Source of the DNA: Isoperla grammatica
Taxonomy: Eukaryota; Arthropoda; Insecta; Plecoptera; Perlodidae
Assembly (NCBI GenBank): GCA_945910005.1
Contig: OX246746.1
Location: 32,263,624 to 32,327,623, forward strand
Reading direction: 5' to 3'
Length of the DNA stretch: 64,000 bases
Made by a program: the position numbers and the translations under genes. Position 1 is the stretch's first letter; the number at the start of each line of letters is the position of its first letter. The notes under the pieces are model-generated. The model worked only from the letters and a program-made list of their open reading frames with translations. It searched no databases and had not been told where the DNA came from. Of the stretch, positions 63,107 through 64,000 are shown piece after piece.

Positions 63107-63226
63107 TATTGTTGCAATACATACAAACTCGGTCAAAACCGGCATAAACATGTTGTACGGACACAAATGTCAAGTATTTCCATGTGTTTACCTTATTAAA
63201 ATCTACTTAGAACTACTAAATATATC
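63104..63226 (-). mobile_element. 3'-terminal segment of a LINE-like element
   Basis: Matches 39228-39348 and 52242-52362 on the opposite strand. It sits between a (CTT)n run and a (TAA)n tail, downstream of the endonuclease frame at 63475. Most simply it is that element's 3' UTR end, though a separate SINE is possible. Confidence 0.65.
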
Positions 63227-63290
63227 TTCTTCTACTTCTTCTTCTTGTTCTTCTTCTTCTTCTTCTTCTTCTTCTTCTTCTTCTGCTTCT
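63227..63290 (+). repeat. (CTT)n microsatellite
   Basis: Interrupted CTT run (a ttgttc and a tgc variant) within the putative 3' UTR. Confidence 0.95.
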
Positions 63291-63474
63291 CAAATGTCCA
63301 CATTTGGCTATACTACTTAATATATCATTGTCCACATTATTTTTTCCAAACCGAATTGTGGATGCTATGTACGGTCGTGGCCGATTTGTACTCATCCCAG
63401 CATTCGCTCTTTGTACGGTGGAAACCACGAAAACCACCATCGGGATGGAGAATTTCTTGAAGTCTTCATTCTTC

Positions 63475-64000
63475 TTAGTTCAAAAATTTTCGCACTATCC
63501 TACACGTGTTCAAAATAATTGCTTTTTGCATCTCGATGTATATGTTCGGTTGGAGACCAATTAGTTTAATACTGTCATGGAGTTTACGTGGAACAATGCC
63601 ATTTGCTGATATAATTAACGGTATAACAGTTACATTATTCTGCTTCCACAACCTTTTTATTTCAATAGACAATTCCTTATATCTGTTTATCTTTTCCCGC
63701 CAAGTTGTCTCTACATTGTGGCATAAAGGGACGGCAACATCAATTAAAATCGTTTCTTGTTTCTTCTTGTCAATAAATATAATATCCGGTCTATTGTGAT
63801 GTATGGTTTGGTCTGTTATAACTGCCCGGTCGTAATATAATTTGTAGTCTTTACTATCTAATACCTTTTCAGGCTTGTATTTGTAATATGCAGTGGTTGT
63901 GTTTATAAGTTTATACTTCGTGGCTAATTTTTGATGTACAATGTTTGCAACTTGGTTATGCCTATGAAGATAATCTGTTTGACAAAGCATTTTGCACCCA
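63475..64000 (-). CDS. Non-LTR retrotransposon C-terminal restriction-like endonuclease domain (partial)
   Basis: The frame is open from the window edge to a stop at 63475. Upstream of the first Met in view it already reads Gly-Cys-Lys, so the protein continues beyond 64000. Counting from that Met (63990), residues 7-20 (YLHRHNQVANIVHQ) match the zinc-binding segment that precedes the endonuclease in R2-type elements. RPD at 67-69 followed 14 residues later by Asp84 (DVAVP) fits the PD-X12-14-D nuclease motif. TWREKINRYKELSIEI (96-111), VIPLIISANGIV (122-133) and QKAIILNTCRIVRKFL (155-170) match the conserved tail of R2-like reverse transcriptase proteins. In the family this domain nicks the target site for reverse transcription. 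No frame break is seen in this part. Confidence 0.8.
   Translation of the reverse strand, partial: GCKMLCQTDYLHRHNQVANIVHQKLATKYKLINTTTAYYKYKPEKVLDSKDYKLYYDRAVITDQTIHHNRPDIIFIDKKKQETILIDVAVPLCHNVETTWREKINRYKELSIEIKRLWKQNNVTVIPLIISANGIVPRKLHDSIKLIGLQPNIYIEMQKAIILNTCRIVRKFLN

Overview
This window looks like TE- and repeat-dense intergenic DNA from a metazoan nuclear genome, most likely an invertebrate. The evidence is long microsatellites (GT, ATT, CTT, GAGT), poly-C/G runs, AT-rich filler, tRNA-derived SINE-like heads, two non-LTR retrotransposon remnants, several palindromic DNA elements, and no long host-like open reading frame. I cannot name the species, and I see no convincing host protein gene, rRNA gene or intact tRNA gene.

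Layout. 1-2480: a ~169-bp satellite with a 1,741-bp terminal-inverted-repeat (TIR) transposon inserted in it, followed by an inverted stretch of the same satellite. 2828-3935: a four-copy tandem repeat with alternating 271/302-bp spacing. 3936-10474: AT-rich, largely empty DNA with small repeats. 10475-13363: a damaged non-LTR element (esterase-like ORF1, then an endonuclease domain) split by a palindromic insertion with arms of about 385 bp. 13541-15808: a short tandem repeat, a near-perfect 298-bp palindrome, a two-copy 172-bp repeat and two inverted-repeat elements. 15809-19954: mostly empty. 19955-22986: a second copy of one palindromic family, then a 2.1-kb minisatellite of 35/36-bp units whose 36-bp form reads as a 12-residue charged repeat on the minus strand, then a separate three-copy 36-bp repeat.

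25195-59796 is the centrepiece: a tandem segmental duplication with three macro-units A, B and C (about 14.3 kb, 13.0 kb and a truncated 7.3 kb). Each has a front block with a tRNA-like sequence, a sub-array of ~1.71-kb units (4, 3 and 3 copies) and a long tail (complete in A and B). All sub-units except the last of each array carry a 441-444-bp Harbinger-like MITE at the same position, flanked by TAA. The last sub-unit always shows the unoccupied site. So three levels of amplification are nested, and their order can be read from the sequence.

59797-62930: sixteen exact-length 70-bp units, a foldback element with GAGT runs in its arms, and a small MITE with TTGACTA-type ends. 63104-64000 (minus strand): the 3' end of a non-LTR element with a restriction-like endonuclease domain, continuing past the window edge. 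Its 3'-terminal ~120 bp recurs inside macro-units A and B.

No pathway or operon is present. The sequences are related through insertion, duplication and homogenisation of repeats. All assignments rest on reading the sequence by eye; no alignment, folding or database search was run.
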